The notes under the pieces are model-generated. The model worked only from the letters and a program-made list of their open reading frames with translations. It did no database searches and was not told where the DNA came from. This document shows positions 60,933 to 64,000 of a DNA stretch of 64,000 bases, one piece after another. Positions within the stretch are counted from its first letter, which is position 1. Each line of letters begins with the position of its first letter. Source of the stretch: Streptomyces scabiei 87.22 (GTDB lineage Bacteria; Actinomycetota; Actinomycetes; Streptomycetales; Streptomycetaceae); contig NC_013929.1 in assembly GCF_000091305.1 (NCBI RefSeq), positions 1,302,001 through 1,366,000 on the forward strand, given 5' to 3'. The position numbers were made by a program, and so were the translations under genes.

Positions 60933-62144
60933 ATGGAAGGCGTGGAGAGCGATGACCGGGCGCAGACCTGGGGAGACGTCGCGGACGACTTCGTCACCGA
61001 GTTCTGCCGGCGGATGCTGGCCTCGCTGAAGCGACGGGACCAGCGCACCCGGGGCGAGTGGTATGTCTCCGGACTGCTGTCCGTGCCGGGACGCAAGTCC
61101 ATGCGCGCCCTGGCCGCCGTGACCGACCACGGCGCGGCAGAGCAGAGCCTGCACCACTTCATCAGCGACTCCTCCTGGGCATGGGCTCCCGTACGGCAGG
61201 CACTCGCCCGCCATCTGGACCGGGTCCTGCTGCCGCAGGCCTGGGTGATCGGCTCCATGGCCATCCCCAAGGCGGGTGCCCACTCCGTCGGTGTCGAGGA
61301 GTCCTTCCGCTTCGACCTCGGCCGCGTCGTCAACAGCCAGCAGGCGTACGGCGTCTCGCTGGCCAACGAGCAGTTGAGCGTGCCCGTCAACTGGGGCCTC
61401 AACCTGCCGGCCGAGTGGCTGGAGAACGCGGAGCGACGCCGCCGGGCCCGGATCCCGGACGACGCCGCGACCATGAGCGTGGAGGCGGGCGCGGTGCACA
61501 CGGCCGCCGAACTGGCTGAGTCGGCCTGGGGATTGAGGCGCCGTCCGGTGGTCCTGGACGCCCGTACCCTGGACGCCCCCGCGCTTCTGGACGAGATCAC
61601 CCGCCGGGGAATCCCCTTCGTCATGCGCGTCGACGGGGCGACCCGGGTGCTCGGCTTCGACCCCGGTCAGCCGCATACGGGCAAACAGCTCTTCCAGGCA
61701 CGGCAGTTGGTCGAGCGGGGGAAGAAACTGTCAAAGCCGGTCTGCTGGGTCGACCCGGAGTACTCGATCACGCGGTCGGTCCTGGTGAGCGGAACCAGGG
61801 TGACCGTACCGATAGGAGGCGGGCCGGCCCGGCCCGCACTGCCCGATCAGGCGCTGACGCTCGTCGGCGGCTGGCCGATGCAGAAGGGCGGCTCACCGGA
61901 GCTCTGGCTGTCGAACCTGGTGGACGTGCCGCCGGCCGCACTTCTGCGCCTGGGGCGGCTCACCCGGCGGGCGAGCAAGGACTTCACGGAGGTCAGCACC
62001 CGGGTGGGCATGCGGGACTTCGAAGGACGCTCGTACGCCGGCTGGCACCGCCATGTGACGCTCTGCTCCGTGGCGCACGCGATACTGGTGCTCTCCTCGG
62101 CCCGCCGGCAGCACACCGGCGTCTCACATGGACTGTCCGCCTGA
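60933..62144 (+). CDS. IS701-transposase-derived protein lacking DDE residues
   Basis: 403 residues, homologous over its whole length to the active-type transposase at 13153 (DFVTEFCRRMLASLKRRDQRTRG, VPGRKSMRALA, DFEGRSYAGWHRHVTL). The first catalytic Asp is Gly107 (AWVIGSMAIPK) and the Glu region WRIEHDYRE is RRASKDFTE, so Ser replaces Glu; only the middle Asp (VVLDA, Asp209) remains. The frame is intact, has an excellent ribosome site (AAGGAGG) and box-like sites in its promoter, but no terminal repeats. It looks like a retained DNA-binding protein, not a mobile element. Confidence 0.85.
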   Translation: MEGVESDDRAQTWGDVADDFVTEFCRRMLASLKRRDQRTRGEWYVSGLLSVPGRKSMRALAAVTDHGAAEQSLHHFISDSSWAWAPVRQALARHLDRVLLPQAWVIGSMAIPKAGAHSVGVEESFRFDLGRVVNSQQAYGVSLANEQLSVPVNWGLNLPAEWLENAERRRRARIPDDAATMSVEAGAVHTAAELAESAWGLRRRPVVLDARTLDAPALLDEITRRGIPFVMRVDGATRVLGFDPGQPHTGKQLFQARQLVERGKKLSKPVCWVDPEYSITRSVLVSGTRVTVPIGGGPARPALPDQALTLVGGWPMQKGGSPELWLSNLVDVPPAALLRLGRLTRRASKDFTEVSTRVGMRDFEGRSYAGWHRHVTLCSVAHAILVLSSARRQHTGVSHGLSA

Positions 62145-63035
62145 GACGGCGGGCACGGCCTCCAGGCCCGCCCGCCGGACCAGTTCGGCCTGGGCCGCGG
62201 CGCGCATCGCGGTGATCGGCACGCCGGTCCGGCCGGTCAGCAACTCGATCTGCCGCTGGGCCCGGTACAACAGCGGGGACACACCGTCGATCACGATGCC
62301 GCCGACGAAGCCCGCCGCCTTTGCCAGCCGGGTGGGCCAGGCCGAACACGCGGCGTCGAGGACGGCCGCGCCGGAGCGGGCGACCCTCGGGGCGAGGGCG
62401 TCCGCCGCACCGGCGGGCAGCGTGGAGACCACGACGCCGACGCCACGGAGCAGCCGGTCCAGTTCGTCGAAGCGACGCAGGTCGACCGAGACTCCCAGCC
62501 GGCCGGCCGCCGCCTCGGCCTCCCTGGCGCCACCGCGCTCCCTGACCACGACCACCGGCTCCCGGACACCGACCTCCCGCAGGGCGGCCAGCGCGGCGCA
62601 GGTCGCGGCTCCACCGCCCAGCACCACGGCGGAACCGGGCGCGTCGAGCCCGGCCTGCCGCAGCGCGGCGACGATGCCGTGCACACCGCAGTGGTCACCG
62701 AAACTCCGGCCGTGCCGCAGGACCACCGTGTCCGCGCCCCCCACGTCCAGGGCCAGATCCGACACCTCGTCGACCAGCGGCAGCACCGCCCGCTTCAGCG
62801 GCGTGGTCAGGCAGAGCCCGGCCCAGCCGTCGCCGAGCGCGTCGAACAGCGCGGGCAGCGCGGATGCGTCGCACTCGACGGCCTCGCAGTCCCAGCCGAG
62901 CCCCATGGCCGCGTAGGCGGCCCGGTGCAGCGTGGGCGACAGGGAGTGGCCCGCCGGCGACCCGAGGACCGCCACGCGGTTGCCCTCGCCGTCTCCGGAA
63001 GGTGTCCGGTCCATAAGTGTCCGGTCCGTGTACAT
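62124..63035 (-). CDS. Shikimate-dehydrogenase-like protein without catalytic Asp
   Basis: 303 residues of AroE type: substrate loop GHSLSPTLHRAAYAAMG, Lys81 in TTPLKRAV and NADP loop VVLGGGAATCAALAALREVGV. In AroE the motif is GDNTDGxG; here it is GDHCGVHG, so Asn, Thr and the catalytic Asp are His, Cys and Gly117. Hydride transfer to shikimate seems unlikely; a quinate-like or aminoshikimate-like substrate or loss of function are alternatives. Its 3' end overlaps the transposase-derived gene by 21 bases (convergent). Confidence 0.82.
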   Translation of the reverse strand: MYTDRTLMDRTPSGDGEGNRVAVLGSPAGHSLSPTLHRAAYAAMGLGWDCEAVECDASALPALFDALGDGWAGLCLTTPLKRAVLPLVDEVSDLALDVGGADTVVLRHGRSFGDHCGVHGIVAALRQAGLDAPGSAVVLGGGAATCAALAALREVGVREPVVVVRERGGAREAEAAAGRLGVSVDLRRFDELDRLLRGVGVVVSTLPAGAADALAPRVARSGAAVLDAACSAWPTRLAKAAGFVGGIVIDGVSPLLYRAQRQIELLTGRTGVPITAMRAAAQAELVRRAGLEAVPAVSGGQSM

Positions 63036-63475
63036 GGATCGTGGACGCTCCTTCCGCGTCGGAGAGTGGACTTCGGATATCGGGACAGTTTAGGAGCCGG
63101 ATCGCCCGGACGGCGCGCCGACTTGACATAGACCGGCGGTGAATCGGATGGCCCGCCCTGTCCTCCCGGATGCCGTCCCGAACCTCATCCCGGACGCCGT
63201 CCCGAACCTCCTCCCGATCGCGTCCCGATCCCCCTCTCGTCGCTTTCTCGTTCACCCCACGCTCTTGTGGATCCTTTCCCCTCCCTTTCCCGGCCCTTTC
63301 CCGTCCCGGCCCCTCCCTCTCGCCCGGCACGTGTTCTTCCGTCCGCCGCCCGCAAGGTGACGAAATCGTGGCGGACCGTTCGCCGTGACACCCACGGCCG
63401 AGGAAGAGTCGTTTCTGCGCGGCCCGCTCATCGGCTCGCCCCGTCCGGCAGTCCCTGCGAATTGGAGTTCCGATC
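63036..63475. other. 440-base intergenic region
   Basis: Divergent promoters of the AroE-like and WrbA-like genes should lie here. A TTGACA hexamer stands at 63123 but no good -10 follows. The part 63164-63231 is a 24-bp tandem repeat; no gene is convincing. Confidence 0.4.
63164..63231. repeat. 24-bp tandem repeat, nearly three copies
   Basis: Units start at 63164, 63188 and 63212 with core TCCCGGAYGCCGTCCCGAAC; the third copy is degenerate and incomplete. Confidence 0.8.
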
Positions 63476-64000
63476 GTGACCAACGTCGCCGTCATCTACT
63501 ACTCGTCCACCGGTCATGTGCACAAGATGGCCGAGGCTGCCGCCGTGTCGGCCGAGAAGGCCGGCGCCGAGGTGCGCCTGCGCAGGGTCGCCGAGACCGC
63601 CTCGGAGTCCGTGGTCGCCGCGAGCCCGGAATGGTCCGAGCACGTCGCCGCCACCGGCGGCATCGCCACGGCGACGCTGGAGGACCTGGAGTGGGCGGAC
63701 GTCCTGCTGTTCGGCACCCCCACCCGTTTCGGCCTGCCGGCCGCCCAGCTGAAGCAGTTCATCGACAGCACCGGCGAACTCTGGAACCAGGGCCGGCTGG
63801 TGAACAAGGTGGTCTCCTCGTTCACGTCGACCTCCACCAGCCACGGCGGCCAGGAGAGCACCCTGCTGGCACTGAACAACACCTTCTACCACTGGGGCGC
63901 GATCATCGTGGCCCCCGGTTACGCGGACCCGATCCAGTTCTCCGCCGCCAACGGCAATCCGTACGGCACCAGCCACGTCTCGCACGACACCACCCCTCCC
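63476..64000 (+). CDS. WrbA-like NAD(P)H:quinone oxidoreductase (3' end outside window)
   Basis: 175 codons are open to the window's edge without stop. The flavodoxin fold is clear: VAVIYYSSTGHVHKMAEAAA at the start (FMN phosphate loop), FGTPTRFGLPAAQLKQFID, KVVSSFTSTSTSHGGQESTL and HWGAIIVAPGYADP. These enzymes reduce quinones by two electrons, avoiding radicals. GTG start with GGAG upstream. Next to aromatic amino-phenol synthesis it may protect against quinone-imine forms (inference). Confidence 0.9.
   Translation, partial: MTNVAVIYYSSTGHVHKMAEAAAVSAEKAGAEVRLRRVAETASESVVAASPEWSEHVAATGGIATATLEDLEWADVLLFGTPTRFGLPAAQLKQFIDSTGELWNQGRLVNKVVSSFTSTSTSHGGQESTLLALNNTFYHWGAIIVAPGYADPIQFSAANGNPYGTSHVSHDTTPP

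Noticed and set aside
60933..62144. Active IS701 insertion sequence
   Set aside because: Two DDE residues are replaced and no terminal inverted repeats or CTAG duplications surround the gene.
63139..63360. Short Pro/Leu/Arg-rich frame before the WrbA-like gene
   Set aside because: It is made largely by the 24-bp tandem repeat, has no ribosome site and no protein-like pattern.

Overview
The window is chromosomal DNA of a Streptomyces or close relative. GC is very high with strong third-position GC bias, GTG starts are frequent, and the gene set is typical of the genus: SpoIIE-type phosphatase, ECF sigma factor with zf-HC2 anti-sigma factor, class E/F sortase, glgA-glgC, an AfsA-like enzyme with TetR-type receptors, and NB-ARC/HTH regulators. 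No rRNA, tRNA or CRISPR array was recognised.

Left part (1-31.3 kb) is mainly housekeeping and conditionally useful genes. It holds two tail-anchored secreted proteins beside a sortase, a polysaccharide deacetylase, a universal stress protein, a broken capA-like lipoprotein gene, the sigma/anti-sigma pair, a Fpg/Nei glycosylase, a large PAS-GAF-PP2C-ATPase protein, a lipase maturation factor, an amidase, two SDR/acyltransferase genes, glgA-glgC, an FhuF-like Fe-S protein, an EamA transporter, an Rpf/LysM/M23 cell-wall enzyme, gnd, panD with a GNAT neighbour, and an NCS1 permease. At 12.93-15.53 kb three different mobile elements (a 161-bp MITE, an IS701-family IS and an IS982-family IS) lie end to end, separated by CTAG tetranucleotides, at the stop codon of the amidase gene.

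Right part (31.3-64 kb) reads as one biosynthetic region with no PKS or NRPS in the window. A tightly packed leftward operon of 11 genes (42.5 to 31.4 kb) encodes an amino-acid N-hydroxylase, a cupin, a MetRS-like protein and a DAO-type flavin oxidase. That is the gene set known to build hydrazines (N6-hydroxylysine plus glycine, then oxidative release of hydrazinoacetate). The same operon has two ATP-grasp ligases, a berberine-bridge-type oxidase, a two-component flavin monooxygenase and a DDAH-like guanidine hydrolase. A rightward operon (50.3-56.2 kb) supplies class II DAHP synthase, a PhzE-type enzyme, a PhzD-type isochorismatase and an EntA-like dehydrogenase, a set expected to make 3-hydroxyanthranilate from chorismate. 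Between them are an HTH/NB-ARC regulator, a PEP-mutase-superfamily enzyme, an MFS exporter, a CopC-CopD protein and a second, active-site-altered DDAH-like protein. The right end holds a gamma-butyrolactone-type control locus (AfsA-like enzyme, two TetR receptors, three receptor-box-like sites) and a transposase-derived protein lacking two of the three DDE residues, followed by an AroE-like protein without its catalytic Asp and a truncated WrbA-like quinone reductase.

The inferred job of the region is a small hydrazine/N-N-bond-containing molecule joined by ATP-grasp ligases, possibly to a 3-hydroxyanthranilate unit, exported by the MFS protein and controlled by a butyrolactone-like signal. 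The joining of the two modules and the product itself are inference.
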